Shown here one piece after another: positions 25,501 to 34,301 of a stretch of 64,000 bases of DNA (its first letter is position 1; the number at the start of each line of letters is the position of its first letter). The notes beneath the pieces were generated by a model. It searched no databases, was not told the origin of the DNA, and was given only the letters and a program-made list of their open reading frames with translations. The position numbers were made by a program, and so were the translations under genes. Source of the DNA: M3007 sp964481485 (GTDB lineage Bacteria > Bacteroidota > Bacteroidia > Chitinophagales > Saprospiraceae); NCBI GenBank assembly GCA_964481485.1, contig CAYZVM010000002.1:9571-73570 (forward strand), in the 5' to 3' direction.

Positions 25501-25800
25501 GCGCAAATCGAGTGGTGTGACCGGGTTGCAGGTAAGTATTTCAGCCGCTGAAAAGAATTGTTTTTTTTCTGTTAAACCGGGCGGCATAGCAAGCAGGTCA
25601 TGCATGGGAAAAGTGGTTCGGTAGCCGAGGTCGGTAATGGCGTAACAAAGCACCTCCAGCATGGTAATGCCGGGGTCGTGTGCGTTAAAGTCGGTCCATA
25701 GTTTATGCCCCAGTCGGGCGATATGGCCAATCCCTTCTTCTCGCAGGGCATTAAAATCCTGGGTGATCAAAGCGGCCGGTATTTGCGGATTGTTTGCCAT
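22555..25800 (-). CDS. eCIS baseplate wedge protein (Afp12-like)
   Basis: A 1081-residue protein in the place of Afp12, the second large baseplate subunit that bridges hub, wedge and fibres. The N-terminal signature 'LWTDFNAHDPGITMLEVLCY' followed by 'AITDLGYRTTFPM' is the hallmark of these proteins (compare 'N.HDPG.TLLE' in phage-type baseplate proteins). Another conserved part is 'AYLSIFDQILANYLAQLGHV' near residues 560-580. The C-terminal region ('CSSGDPYSFWMSVITSKSWK', 'ETPAHMGVNFLCLD') is also typical. A stretch around residues 120-255 is AT-richer than the rest. It starts 22 bases after the Afp11-like gene stops. Confidence 0.85.
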   Translation of the reverse strand: MANNPQIPAALITQDFNALREEGIGHIARLGHKLWTDFNAHDPGITMLEVLCYAITDLGYRTTFPMHDLLAMPPGLTEKKQFFSAAEILTCNPVTPLDLRKLIIDVEGVKNAWVMKAGPNDTNICVEFYLNEHIEKFNILLGTLLVNELTPGVERIYLNETIEGLFQEIKISIEKEIYPYEKQIMGMIEKTSIGYSFAPGNYTSIVKKIIDIKEKLPACSMEGVYENLRENLGDTNLDFIKKIDTQIFVNWRIRYYEVKDRGRNARGLNGLYHILLDLEDHIDPENKLKTDEIKTEALRRLHAHRNLCEDFQNITLVGVKPISLTADLEVEEGADANQVSAQVIYRVQEFLSPQLRFYSLEEMLEKRRTYDQIFQGVILDNGFLDDTEVENAMLRRIINKSDIYQIVMDVPGVKAVRSLSMDLCKTEDRATDLSYRPDWRLDICQKAQEAADKDAHVAPYIQTITCRFKPQLEIDCVQLSFRQGNLPVPTDRREVAEKLALIRQINHRPPVGSVRDKAFKKGIYRNLNQYVSIHNDFPLVYRIGKGQMPGSASGERKGQAKQLKAYLSIFDQILANYLAQLGHVRELLSISQSPTDRTHFYMSLRNLTPDFESLLWSFYQVNDHLVEVLKEKLPDEAIDKLLPLRSRQMMLKDDFLRAISEAVQIDEIPTDLSALILEHGLVRDYYEQQLGRLVENELSRFNTHNAILDHLIARFGEKFADYALSVYTSSQSDICKANRVDTKKKLLECKTDFLTQIPVIGRERGKAFNLRGDDLGRPKLFWGSDNVSGLEKRISKLLCLPADRRTRLTCVPEIEIIKISDEDKKSYRFAVVDKNKNANETGIGIYLKSVKEYNRRADAKKDQNQILQLLLQAGAQYVDGDPLKVEKINLKGGDIYRLVLKNKQGVIVAASSSYDSEERANEARDTLWKKIFPPNCNNEGFHIIEHILLRPFAEDIPALENFETGPNCSSGDPYSFWMSVITSKSWKRFATPEARKFFEQTVRRETPAHMGVNFLCLDSEQLYDFENAYFNWLYDEGRRYSDECQIEESLKAFIVVFNRLLQDARCTDSNTLNLEAHETST

Positions 25801-25822
25801 ATTATTGTTATTGCTAAATCAT

Positions 25823-28800
25823 TCAACAAATATTAAAATGCGTCAGGTCTTCTTGTTGGCTATCCTGACATTCCTCGCTACCCCATATTCTAATTGCATG
25901 GGTATTAGGGAAGGTGGTGAAAACGGAGCGGTCTGTTGTTGCCCGGATCACTTCCCCCTTGATTTTCTCTACAGGATCTCCGCTTGTGTCGTAGGGCCTT
26001 CCGGTATCCGGGTCAATTATTTTCCTTGTGATTGGATCAATCATATCCCCGCTTTCTGGGTCATACACGAAATGGTACACGCCGAAGCTGGTTACGATGT
26101 CTACGTACGGCCTTTCTTCGATAAAATTCAGGATATGCGATGTGTGAAGCGTGCCACCGAAGAGGATATCGGCTTTGCCGTCGTATGCCCAGGGCGCCAG
26201 GAAGCGGTGTAAATCCTCTGTCAGCTGTTTGGCGTAATAGTCTGGCGAATGTTCCGGGTAAAAGCGCACGCAGCATTCTACAAAAATGGGCTCGAAAGAC
26301 GGATTGACCGCCTGGATATGCTCCCCACAAAAGAGGAAAAGATTGGCTCGTTTGCGCAGATAATCTTCGATCTCCTCCAGTTTTCCGATGCCGCAACCCG
26401 GCGTAAAACGGTCGATACCCGTTCTGCCCTCCAGGTTCGGGAACACGACAAGCATAACATTGCCGGGATCCATCACGCATTCTTTGCTGCTGTGCGTGAG
26501 GCCTTTGACATGTCGAATCTCCGGGTATGCCTCCAGCACCAGGCGCTCGTAATCCCACAAAGTGATTGCCCGGTCTTTATGCCTCAGCCGTTCACTGACG
26601 CGGCGGTAAAACTCGTTTTGCCCTTCGGGAGGTCGGCCGCCAAAAGTGGAAAGAGGTTGTTTTACTTCCCGTATCTCGCGGGGTGGATTGACAAGTTTGA
26701 TGATCGTGTTTGCCGGCAAACCGCTCTGGAGATGCGACAAAGTGTTTCCGTTGTTCTGAAAAAGTGCAACTCCAGCCTGGGCAACAATTTCTTTGATATC
26801 AGGCAACGCGACGATACGTTCTCCAATATCGGGGCGCTCTACGACAATCGCCCTTATCCAATAGTTTCCGGATTCCGGTGAAAGCGTATAGGCCTGACGC
26901 GCCATACTTACAGGCGTATTGAACCTGATAATCCCCGTTTGCAACAGGCTTTTTTGGGATTTGGGGTCTGTTTTTGTGCTATCTTCAACAATAGCGCCGG
27001 CCGGAAAAGGTAGCCAGGCATCTTGCTGGCCATCACTGCCCTTTGTCAGAAAATACCAATACACATCAGGCGGGTCATAGTTGGCATTGCCGGTTCCGTC
27101 CACCATTTGGAATAACAGACTCAAACTTTGGCCTGGCACCAAGTTGCTTATTGCAATATCCAGATTGGCCATAGATAATACTTCGTCCTGTTCCGTAGGA
27201 ATTTGCACAGCTCCGGCAGCATCCAAGGGGAGAAAATGGGTGAGCGGCAGAAGAGAAAAATGTTCACATTCCTGTGGCACCGGATTGTAGCCGGTGGGCG
27301 TTATCTGAAAACGTTTAAATTCTTTTTTATAGAAATTTATGCCTGATTGGGTGGTGAAATAATCGGCAAAAGAGGTGTAACGAAAAGCGATTTTTTTAAC
27401 AATTTGGGGTTGATTAAGATCATTTTTAGCGACAGCGACTTCGACATTTGCTCTCTCCATTTTCACAGCCGCTGCTGGCTCATATTTCAAAGTCAAAATA
27501 TTTTGATTTTGGAGGCTGCTATATCCTTTGAGCGGCAAACCTGACGCATAGGGTTCCGCCTGAATTTCAGTTTGCGCGGATGTCCGCCATTTATTTTTTC
27601 TTATAATACTGCTGTCTACAATCGGCTTCCAATTTCCAGAAAGCGTGGGTTCGACCATGATTATCCTGTTTGCCGGATTCAAGATACTGCCAAAACCAAG
27701 CTGGGTAGTCGGGTTTGTTGCCAAGGGCCTCGAATGGTGCAGGTTTTCCCGGTCTTTGAAAGCATCTCCCGGATGAATATACCCGGTTCCGGGATCATAT
27801 AATCCGGCCCCGGGGGTAAGGTCTTCGATATCCGTACCGCTTTGGAACCCGCCTGTGTCAGGGACAACGGTTGCTAAATCAAAAATTTGGGCCGGAATAG
27901 CCGGATTTCCGGATTTTCCAGGTAACGATGGGAAGCCAATGGGGGCAGCATTAGCGGAATAAACAAGCGCATCCTGAACATACTGGAACTCCGGTGAAAA
28001 AAGATCCATAAAGGCCTTTTCATCATCATACGTATCAACGTTCAAATTCTTATCTATAAAGTCGGGCTTTACCGTCATCCCTCCAATCTGTTTTCCTTTC
28101 AATTCTTCCAGGTCGAATTCCAGAAAGGTCCCTTTTGTGGTAGTGGGGTTCACCCCTAAAAGTGGAAAACTCCCCTGATTGTTGAACGCCGCCAATTCGT
28201 TTCGAATGGTTACCCCCTGTTTTAAGCCTTGCACATCCACCCGCAAGCGGATATTGGTAATCTGAATTTCCGATATCCAGGGCTGTACTTTATGGCTGTT
28301 TTCCTGGTTCAACACAACTTTTATAAAAGGGAACCTGCTTTTTTCCAGCAAGGCTTCTTTGCCAGTGACGGCTTCCACAGCGGCCTGATCGGGGCGCAAA
28401 AGCAACCTGAACTCAACAAATTTTTTTTCATTCCCGACGACTACTTGAGCAGTATAACGATTGCCTTCTATGGGCGTCGTGGTTAGATCTTCGCCATCTT
28501 TGTCTTTATAATTGTAGGAGTTTTTTGGCAAATAATCCTCTCCAGCACCGGGGACGGTTTGTGCTTTCAGACCATTATCCACGCCTTGCGGAAGGGTTTC
28601 AACGGTTAGCTTTACCCAGCCATTTTCCGCTTTGCCGGAGCTGTAATAGATATCAAAATAGTTGGCAACATCGGTTAATTCCACAGGCAGGTTGTCAACC
28701 TCCACTTCCATCACAATAAACCGCAGGCCTTCCGAAAGTTTCAGAATGGGATCGGAGACGGCAAAGCCGATTGCGCCTGTTTTTAGTTTGCCGGGGTTGG

Positions 28801-30052
28801 TCGGCTGGAGAAAACGCCACCGAAGCGGAACCTGACAGGAGATTTTGCCATTGTTGGTAGCGGCCAGGGAATACAATTTTTCGTATTCACCATCTGCGGC
28901 ACTCAGGTAGAGCGCTTCCCAGCCACTTATACTGGATCTATTTACAACCAATTCCTTTTCGAGCGCATATTGCAGGTTGTTGCCTTTGTCGTCTTTGCGG
29001 GCATCCAGCAAAGTACCTGCCTCTAATTTGAATTCCGAAAAAGTCTGCGCCAGATCGAATACAACATAGGCATGATCGGGAGTAAAAGAATGTTTGGATA
29101 ACCCGAGCACCTGCTCAAAATAATAATTGAGGTGCAAACGGGGCAGTTGGTTTAACTGGGCCTGCAGGTGCTTGAACAGCTGGACAAATGTCAGAAAAAG
29201 TGTAATGTGCGGTTCCTGGGCATGGCTTTCACGCAATGCCTTATCCAGATAAAACTGGGCGCGGTCCACTATTTTTGACAAGGCCTGGAAAAACAAAAGG
29301 AATAAAGCGCGCAGGTTTTTATTTTCTTTACATGCGCCTGTCTGTTCTTCAATAAATCCGTCATCGGGGCTGATGCAGTAGTATTGATCCTGACTCTTGA
29401 TGTCCCAAGTTTTTGCACATACCGATTGATTTGAAGTCGAATAAATGAAGGCAGCGTATTTTTCCTCCAGATAAGGATCTTTTTCATTTTCCGGGACAGC
29501 CCTGGCAGGTTGATTGCCCTTATCGTAGGCAATGAGTACCTTGAGGGCATTGCGGATATTATCGTCAAAAACAGATGTTACAATATTGCTGCGGATGATC
29601 TCCAGTATTTCCTCCCGGATAGGATGTTGGAAGGGCGATTCCGAGCATATTTTATGTATTTTTTTGGCTACTTCATATATGTGCTCGATCAGTACCTGGT
29701 AACGGGCAGCACGGGTTTGATTCCACTCTGATAGCGGAACCTCCTTAGGCTTCCGCCAAAAATCTACTTCCGCCTGGCAATAAGCTTCATCTATTGCGGC
29801 AAGGTCTATAGCGGATACAATAGCCAACATGCCCAGCGGGCCTTTATTGAAAAAGCATTGCCAATTGCCATCTTCTTCATTCTTCAAGTTGAAATACTTG
29901 AGCAACGCGGCAAATTCATAAGCGAAATGCAACACTTCGGCAGTAGACCGACTGTCTAACCGAACCGATTCTGGGAACAATGCAAGTGCCAGCCGTTCTT
30001 TTTGGCTGGTACCGTTGTGTTCCAATGGATGTGTACAATCTGGGCAGATCAT
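25823..30052 (-). CDS. eCIS baseplate J-like protein (Afp11-like)
   Basis: A 1409-residue protein in the Afp11 place, related to phage gpJ/T4 gp6, which forms the wedge ring around the hub. The N-terminal ~350 residues are helical and begin with a small Cys pair ('MICPDCTHPLEHNG'). The C-terminal part contains the baseplate-J-like region: 'LVNPPREIREVKQPLSTFGG', 'RPPEGQNEFYRRVSERLRHK', 'DRAITLWDYERLVLEAYPEI' and 'HTSHILNFIEERPYVDIVTS'. The start overlaps the stop of the gp25-like gene (ATGA), showing translational coupling. Confidence 0.88.
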   Translation of the reverse strand: MICPDCTHPLEHNGTSQKERLALALFPESVRLDSRSTAEVLHFAYEFAALLKYFNLKNEEDGNWQCFFNKGPLGMLAIVSAIDLAAIDEAYCQAEVDFWRKPKEVPLSEWNQTRAARYQVLIEHIYEVAKKIHKICSESPFQHPIREEILEIIRSNIVTSVFDDNIRNALKVLIAYDKGNQPARAVPENEKDPYLEEKYAAFIYSTSNQSVCAKTWDIKSQDQYYCISPDDGFIEEQTGACKENKNLRALFLLFFQALSKIVDRAQFYLDKALRESHAQEPHITLFLTFVQLFKHLQAQLNQLPRLHLNYYFEQVLGLSKHSFTPDHAYVVFDLAQTFSEFKLEAGTLLDARKDDKGNNLQYALEKELVVNRSSISGWEALYLSAADGEYEKLYSLAATNNGKISCQVPLRWRFLQPTNPGKLKTGAIGFAVSDPILKLSEGLRFIVMEVEVDNLPVELTDVANYFDIYYSSGKAENGWVKLTVETLPQGVDNGLKAQTVPGAGEDYLPKNSYNYKDKDGEDLTTTPIEGNRYTAQVVVGNEKKFVEFRLLLRPDQAAVEAVTGKEALLEKSRFPFIKVVLNQENSHKVQPWISEIQITNIRLRVDVQGLKQGVTIRNELAAFNNQGSFPLLGVNPTTTKGTFLEFDLEELKGKQIGGMTVKPDFIDKNLNVDTYDDEKAFMDLFSPEFQYVQDALVYSANAAPIGFPSLPGKSGNPAIPAQIFDLATVVPDTGGFQSGTDIEDLTPGAGLYDPGTGYIHPGDAFKDRENLHHSRPLATNPTTQLGFGSILNPANRIIMVEPTLSGNWKPIVDSSIIRKNKWRTSAQTEIQAEPYASGLPLKGYSSLQNQNILTLKYEPAAAVKMERANVEVAVAKNDLNQPQIVKKIAFRYTSFADYFTTQSGINFYKKEFKRFQITPTGYNPVPQECEHFSLLPLTHFLPLDAAGAVQIPTEQDEVLSMANLDIAISNLVPGQSLSLLFQMVDGTGNANYDPPDVYWYFLTKGSDGQQDAWLPFPAGAIVEDSTKTDPKSQKSLLQTGIIRFNTPVSMARQAYTLSPESGNYWIRAIVVERPDIGERIVALPDIKEIVAQAGVALFQNNGNTLSHLQSGLPANTIIKLVNPPREIREVKQPLSTFGGRPPEGQNEFYRRVSERLRHKDRAITLWDYERLVLEAYPEIRHVKGLTHSSKECVMDPGNVMLVVFPNLEGRTGIDRFTPGCGIGKLEEIEDYLRKRANLFLFCGEHIQAVNPSFEPIFVECCVRFYPEHSPDYYAKQLTEDLHRFLAPWAYDGKADILFGGTLHTSHILNFIEERPYVDIVTSFGVYHFVYDPESGDMIDPITRKIIDPDTGRPYDTSGDPVEKIKGEVIRATTDRSVFTTFPNTHAIRIWGSEECQDSQQEDLTHFNIC

Positions 30053-30492
30053 TTTAACGGAGGTGCGTTGGTTTCGCTTTCATCTAAATAATATGGGTAC
30101 ACGTAGTTCTCTGGCGAATTGGTAGCGCGAACAACGAAGCTGACCTCGATCAGCAGTATACCGTCGACGCTCCTTTCGGTATTAATCTGGACACGATCTA
30201 ATTCAATACGCGGCTCATACAATAAGATGGACTGTTCGATAAAGCTCTTCACGAACGTAAGCAATTGGGTGTTGATGGGTTTGAACTGCTGCGTGTCTAA
30301 ATTACAACCAAAATTGGGGCGCATCACCCGTTCGCGAAGTCGTGTGGATAACAGAATATGCAGGCTTTCGTAAATATCCTCTATTTCCGACACCATACGT
30401 ACCGTGCATCCCGGCTTGTCAAATTGCGGCGGGAAACCCCAGCCGCGGCCTAAGAATGAGTAGGCATGAGCAGTAGGTTCTAGGTCATTCAT
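30049..30492 (-). CDS. eCIS baseplate protein, gp25-like (Afp9)
   Basis: A 147-residue protein of the T4 gp25/IraD-like family, the small wedge protein that contacts and nucleates the sheath. ATG 30492 is preferred ('MNDLEPTAHAYSFLGRGWGF'); the longer frame adds a hydrophobic run untypical of the family. Core motifs: 'GRGWGFPPQFDKPG' and 'SEIEDIYESLHILLSTRLRE' followed by 'RVMRPNFGCNL', close to the family 'EpR.M.P.fG' pattern. The gap to the spike gene is 41 bases and contains no PAAR gene. Confidence 0.9.
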   Translation of the reverse strand: MNDLEPTAHAYSFLGRGWGFPPQFDKPGCTVRMVSEIEDIYESLHILLSTRLRERVMRPNFGCNLDTQQFKPINTQLLTFVKSFIEQSILLYEPRIELDRVQINTERSVDGILLIEVSFVVRATNSPENYVYPYYLDESETNAPPLK

Positions 30493-30533
30493 GATTCCTG
30501 ACGTGATTATTGAAATGATAAAAATCAAAAAAA

Positions 30534-32345
30534 TCAAACGAGTACCTTACTGTTCGCTCCGGGTGATATGGCTCCTGCGCCAACTGCGCCAGCGACCGGA
30601 TCCCCGGCACTGGACACCGGTTTTACTCCGTTGCCCAGTTTAACAATTCCTCCAACCGGGCTATTGATCGAGGTAAGGGAATCGCCTTTGATCGAAATGT
30701 TTTTGGCTTCCAGCTTCAGATCCGAAGTTTTAATAGTGATGGATTTTTTATTTTCAATGGTTATACCGCTGTCGCTCAATTCTATTGTATTTCCACTGTC
30801 TTTTAAAGTAATTGTTTTGTTTTTATCGTTTATTTCGACCGTTCTATTGGACTTGGTTTTTATCGTGATGACGTTATGCTCATCATCGATCAGTATTTGT
30901 TGGTTGTTTTTAGTGAAAATTCCTTTTTTATAGTTATTATCATCGTTCTGATGGATAGGTGCATTGCTTTCGCTGTAAAGAGCCCCCAGGATTACCGGTT
31001 CGCGGGGATCCTGATCTACGTAGGCGATGACGACTTCGTCCTGCAATTCCGGAAGGAAAATGGCGCCGTGTTTGTTTCCAGCCTGCAGGTTGGCCATGCG
31101 TGCCCATACGCCCTCGTTGTTGGTATGGAGGCCTGGTATCTGTACTTTTATGCGAAAGTCTTTATCAGGTTGTTGCGCATTTTTAAGTTGTACAACTTTT
31201 CCAACTTGCAATCCCGTTATTGGCGGCAGTAAGCCCTGAGCAGGGGGATTTGGAATACTTTCGTTTTCATAATACCAACTGTATGGCAAGCCAAATTGAA
31301 TATGCGTATACCAGCGACCTGGTTCAAAGGTGTGTTGCACCATAGAAACAAATACATTGCCATTGAAGCGCTTTCCTACCCCTTCCAACGCGACCATGTT
31401 GCCCGGCAGGACATCGCTGCGCCCGTCGAATTTTATCCGACCCCTGGTTTTATTGAGGATGCTTTTCTGTTTGACCGCATTGGCATAGGCGGTTAATTCA
31501 GTTGTATCCAAAAAACCGAGATGATGCAATGGATATTGTGCCAGATTGATTACTCCGGCCAGATCCTTGCTGCTGATATTGCCCGGCTCCGATGGCGCGG
31601 TAAAGTTCGGAGTGCTGCTTGCCACTTGTTGTTTAGAGTAGTCCCAGGAGGAAGTGTTGATCGTGCCGAATTGGTTGCGCGCTTCCATTTCCGATTCAAA
31701 TTCCCAAATCCTGGAACGATCCTTTGTGTCGCCTGCTATACCGTAGCACAAAGCAAATGCAGGCGCCTGCGCCAGTTCCGGCGCCGAAATACGAAATACA
31801 CCATCGCTGACAAAAAGATAGCACCCGATTGCTTCGCTGCGCATGGCAATAAAATCCCAGTCGGTGGTGTAATACTGAACAATTTGGTCGTGTTGGATGC
31901 CTTGAGCGCTGCTCGTTGTTTGCAAGTTTATCTGGCTGTATCCTTTAACGATGTCCTCAAAAATGTCTTTGTCTGTTTTGTCGTTGTAAAAACGACTTTT
32001 TCTCCCGATGGTCAGCCGCACTGTTTCATCGCGGCACTCTACATAAAGCATGGACGGTTGATCTTTTAGCGCTTTCAGGCTGTGCTTGGTCACAATCCCT
32101 TTAAATACTGTTTTTTTTCCTTCCGTGGTACCGAAGAGGATTTCTACTGAGGCGCCTGGTATAAAAACATCCTGATCACTGATCGGGAATGCCTGTTGGT
32201 CTGCCATACCATCCTTGATCACAATACGGGCTGTTGGAATCTTATTCACTTCCTTGATAATGGAAATGGATAGTATTTGCTGTGTGGCCAACGGCACATC
32301 CTGGTTGTTCACCCGAATCATCGTTTCTGTCTTCGCTGTACTCAT
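30534..32345 (-). CDS. eCIS central spike protein, VgrG-like (Afp8)
   Basis: A 603-residue VgrG-like (gp27-gp5-type) spike hub protein. ATG 32345 is used, because the upstream in-frame start is TTG. The gp27-like part covers about 1-370 ('SISIIKEVNKIPTARIVIKD', 'DWDFIAMRSEAIGCYLFVSD'). The OB-fold with the classic 'PEVGDEV'-type loop reads 'AIFLPELQDEVVIAYVDQDP' then 'REPVILGALYS' near 435-470. The beta-helix needle consists of short repeats ('NRTVEINDKNKTITLKDSGN', 'TIELSDSGITIENKKSITIK'). It ends with an Ala/Gly/Pro-rich tail of about 30 residues ('GDPVAGAVGAGAISPGANSK'). The particle tip usually carries a separate PAAR protein, which is not found here. Confidence 0.92.
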   Translation of the reverse strand: MSTAKTETMIRVNNQDVPLATQQILSISIIKEVNKIPTARIVIKDGMADQQAFPISDQDVFIPGASVEILFGTTEGKKTVFKGIVTKHSLKALKDQPSMLYVECRDETVRLTIGRKSRFYNDKTDKDIFEDIVKGYSQINLQTTSSAQGIQHDQIVQYYTTDWDFIAMRSEAIGCYLFVSDGVFRISAPELAQAPAFALCYGIAGDTKDRSRIWEFESEMEARNQFGTINTSSWDYSKQQVASSTPNFTAPSEPGNISSKDLAGVINLAQYPLHHLGFLDTTELTAYANAVKQKSILNKTRGRIKFDGRSDVLPGNMVALEGVGKRFNGNVFVSMVQHTFEPGRWYTHIQFGLPYSWYYENESIPNPPAQGLLPPITGLQVGKVVQLKNAQQPDKDFRIKVQIPGLHTNNEGVWARMANLQAGNKHGAIFLPELQDEVVIAYVDQDPREPVILGALYSESNAPIHQNDDNNYKKGIFTKNNQQILIDDEHNVITIKTKSNRTVEINDKNKTITLKDSGNTIELSDSGITIENKKSITIKTSDLKLEAKNISIKGDSLTSINSPVGGIVKLGNGVKPVSSAGDPVAGAVGAGAISPGANSKVLV

Positions 32346-32371
32346 GTGCAAAACGGTTTAGACTGATTGTG

Positions 32372-33160
32372 CTAAAACAAATCCTCCATTTGGCGGGTGG
32401 CGCCAGCCAGCGCCTGTTCGGCTGCGCTTTGCGCTTCCTGAATGCCATCAGCCAGTATTTGTTCTGCCATTTTCCGACCCTGCTGTTCCAGTTGTTCCAG
32501 TGGGGGAAATTCTAAACGCCCTCCCATGCTCAATTCCCGGACAGAGTCGAGGCCGTTAGCGCGTGCGATGTCTATATACTTATTCGCATCGTTGTAAATC
32601 TTTTCACCCATAGAGACCAAATCATCCACCGCTGTAATATCCCTTAATTGAGTCAGACTGGTAAGTTTTGACAGCGGGTTTTCCAACAGTTGCTGTTCAA
32701 CCGTTTTATACTGTGCAAAAGACGCCTGGACTTCACCACGAACCGGAGTGCCATCTGTTCGGAAAAGCGTATATTTAACGTTCATTTTCTTCAGGACACA
32801 ACGGATCGTGAAAGTGCCCCAAGTCAACGATAAAAAGAGTGGCCTGCGCTTTTTCCCAGCAAAACCGGTCGTTTTTTTAAATTTTTCAATTTCCGTCTCC
32901 ACGTCTATTTTTTCGCCGGAAGCCCCTGTGCCGTCCAGTAGAAAGTTGAAGTCAAACTCCCGGGGAGCAATGCTTTTGAATTTTTGTTCACTGCCCGTTT
33001 CTGCATCTGACTGACTGTCGTCGTATTGGAAGGTATTATCCACAGAAAAGTTGCTGGGATTGAACATCGCTGTAAAGGTAGCGACCGGTGCTTCCTGCTG
33101 AGACACTTCCTCGGGCTTCTCGTAAGCCCGAATTAATACCTTGGCCAATTCATTGCTCAT
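32372..33160 (-). CDS. eCIS hub/tube-connecting protein (Afp7-like)
   Basis: A 262-residue protein in the Afp7 place, linking inner tube and spike. The N-terminal half has the family pattern 'FTAMFNPSNFSVDNTFQYDD', 'FDFNFLLDGTGASG', 'RRPLFLSLTWGTFTIRCVLK' and 'VKYTLFRTDGTPVRGEVQAS'. Most family members end in a LysM domain. Here the C-terminal half is helical and acidic, with only a weak LysM-like resemblance ('YNDANKYIDIARANGLDSVR'), followed by a Gln/Ala-rich helix. It directly follows the DUF5908 gene with no gap. Confidence 0.85.
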   Translation of the reverse strand: MSNELAKVLIRAYEKPEEVSQQEAPVATFTAMFNPSNFSVDNTFQYDDSQSDAETGSEQKFKSIAPREFDFNFLLDGTGASGEKIDVETEIEKFKKTTGFAGKKRRPLFLSLTWGTFTIRCVLKKMNVKYTLFRTDGTPVRGEVQASFAQYKTVEQQLLENPLSKLTSLTQLRDITAVDDLVSMGEKIYNDANKYIDIARANGLDSVRELSMGGRLEFPPLEQLEQQGRKMAEQILADGIQEAQSAAEQALAGATRQMEDLF

Positions 33161-33337
33161 TTATCTTTCTTTTTGATATTGAAGTATCTCCATTACCTGT
33201 TCGACCACATCTCTTACCAACTGTTCCCGATCATCACTCTTGGCTTGAGTTGATTGGTCTTCTTTTTCTTTAACCGTTTCTGCGCGATCTTCCAAAACAG
33301 TAGCTTTTACGAGCATTTCCATAATTTCGATTGGCAT
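33161..33337 (-). CDS. DUF5908 family small eCIS protein (Afp6-like)
   Basis: A 58-residue protein. It starts 'MPIEIMEMLVKATVLEDRAE', the typical DUF5908 opening (compare 'MPIEIKEL.I...V'), then a charged linker ('KEKEDQSTQAKSDDREQ') and a C-terminal amphipathic helix ('VRDVVEQVMEILQYQKER'). Its ATG shares one base with the stop of the second tube gene (TGATG), and its stop abuts the ATG of the Afp7-like gene. These small proteins are found between tube and hub genes in most eCIS; their role is not settled. Confidence 0.85.
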   Translation of the reverse strand: MPIEIMEMLVKATVLEDRAETVKEKEDQSTQAKSDDREQLVRDVVEQVMEILQYQKER

Positions 33338-33819
33338 CAGATAGGGTTTTTAATAATTTGAAAATATTGATAGGTCAACTCGACCGTTTCCATCACGATG
33401 CTGCTTTCGTTGGCGTTAAAGTCTGAAATTGACCACTTTTTGGGCCAAGCCTTGGCAAAGAGAAAACTCATAAGGGTGTTTCCCTCCTCGTTGGTCAGAT
33501 TGACTTCTACGTCTAGTGGAATAACCTCGACGGTACTTCCAATGAGCATGCTGTTAAACCAGTCGAAGATTTCCGAATGAATCAGCAGCCCCCTTTTTAA
33601 GACCAAGTTCGGAAATACCGGCTTCTTGGGCAACTGCTGTACATGCCTTGCGTTGGCGCCGTCTTCGACTGTTTCGCTTTCAAATTCTACCCCCAAGCCC
33701 CCTATTTCCATAAAAGTGGCATCCGGCCCATTTTGATCGATGAACAGGCCTTTGGTATCACTATAATAGAACTTTACTTCAAAGCGAAACCCCACTGGTG
33801 GAAGTGTACGATCAGCCAT
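33337..33819 (-). CDS. eCIS inner tube protein 2 (Afp5-like)
   Basis: A 160-residue protein of the T4 gp19/Hcp-like tube fold. Features are 'GFRFEVKFYYSD', 'FMEIGGLGVEFESETVEDGA', 'PNLVLKRGLLIHSEIFDWF' and 'WSISDFNANESSIVMETVEL'. In Afp-type systems the second tube paralogue forms the first ring on the spike as an adaptor layer, and this is the expected role here. It starts three bases after the stop of the first tube gene. Confidence 0.9.
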   Translation of the reverse strand: MADRTLPPVGFRFEVKFYYSDTKGLFIDQNGPDATFMEIGGLGVEFESETVEDGANARHVQQLPKKPVFPNLVLKRGLLIHSEIFDWFNSMLIGSTVEVIPLDVEVNLTNEEGNTLMSFLFAKAWPKKWSISDFNANESSIVMETVELTYQYFQIIKNPI

Positions 33820-33822
33820 TTG

Positions 33823-34272
33823 CTATTCCGTCTGAATGGTGAGACCTTCGTGTGCCAATTCCAGCGACTCGATGGCAATTTCATTACCATCCGATTTCAA
33901 ATCAGTAGACTGCAATTTAACCGGAATGGCTTTAGACAATGTCCACGTTATGACAGGTTCTCCAACCTCATCAATCAGTATAATCGTTACGCTGCGTTGC
34001 GCCTCAGCCGTGGATTGTTTAGCAGTGGTTTTATTCCACCATTTGTAGAAATTGTGTTTTGCGTCTTCTTGGAAAACGCCCCTTTTGAGTGTTACTCGAT
34101 TGGCCTTGTTCAAACCAAGGACAATCTGTTTATACTTCGAAATTGAACCGCCTTCCCGAAATTCGATGATTTCAGTCTCCGAATCGAGTCCGGACACCTC
34201 TGTAAAATGGGCGATTTCATCTCCATCAAATTTTACTTGAAAGCGAAATTTTGCAACTGGATAGTCAGCCAT
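33823..34272 (-). CDS. eCIS inner tube protein 1 (Afp1-like)
   Basis: A 149-residue tube protein of the gp19 family, expected to polymerise as stacked hexamers that form the lumen through which cargo passes. Motifs: 'AKFRFQVKFDGDEIAHFTEV', 'SGLDSETEIIEFREGG', 'NRVTLKRGVFQEDAKHNFYK' and 'LKSDGNEIAIESLELAHEGL'. Length is typical. It starts 29 bases after the sheath stop. Confidence 0.92.
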   Translation of the reverse strand: MADYPVAKFRFQVKFDGDEIAHFTEVSGLDSETEIIEFREGGSISKYKQIVLGLNKANRVTLKRGVFQEDAKHNFYKWWNKTTAKQSTAEAQRSVTIILIDEVGEPVITWTLSKAIPVKLQSTDLKSDGNEIAIESLELAHEGLTIQTE

Positions 34273-34301
34273 ATCTGAAGTACATTAAATCGTTAAAGAA
34301 A

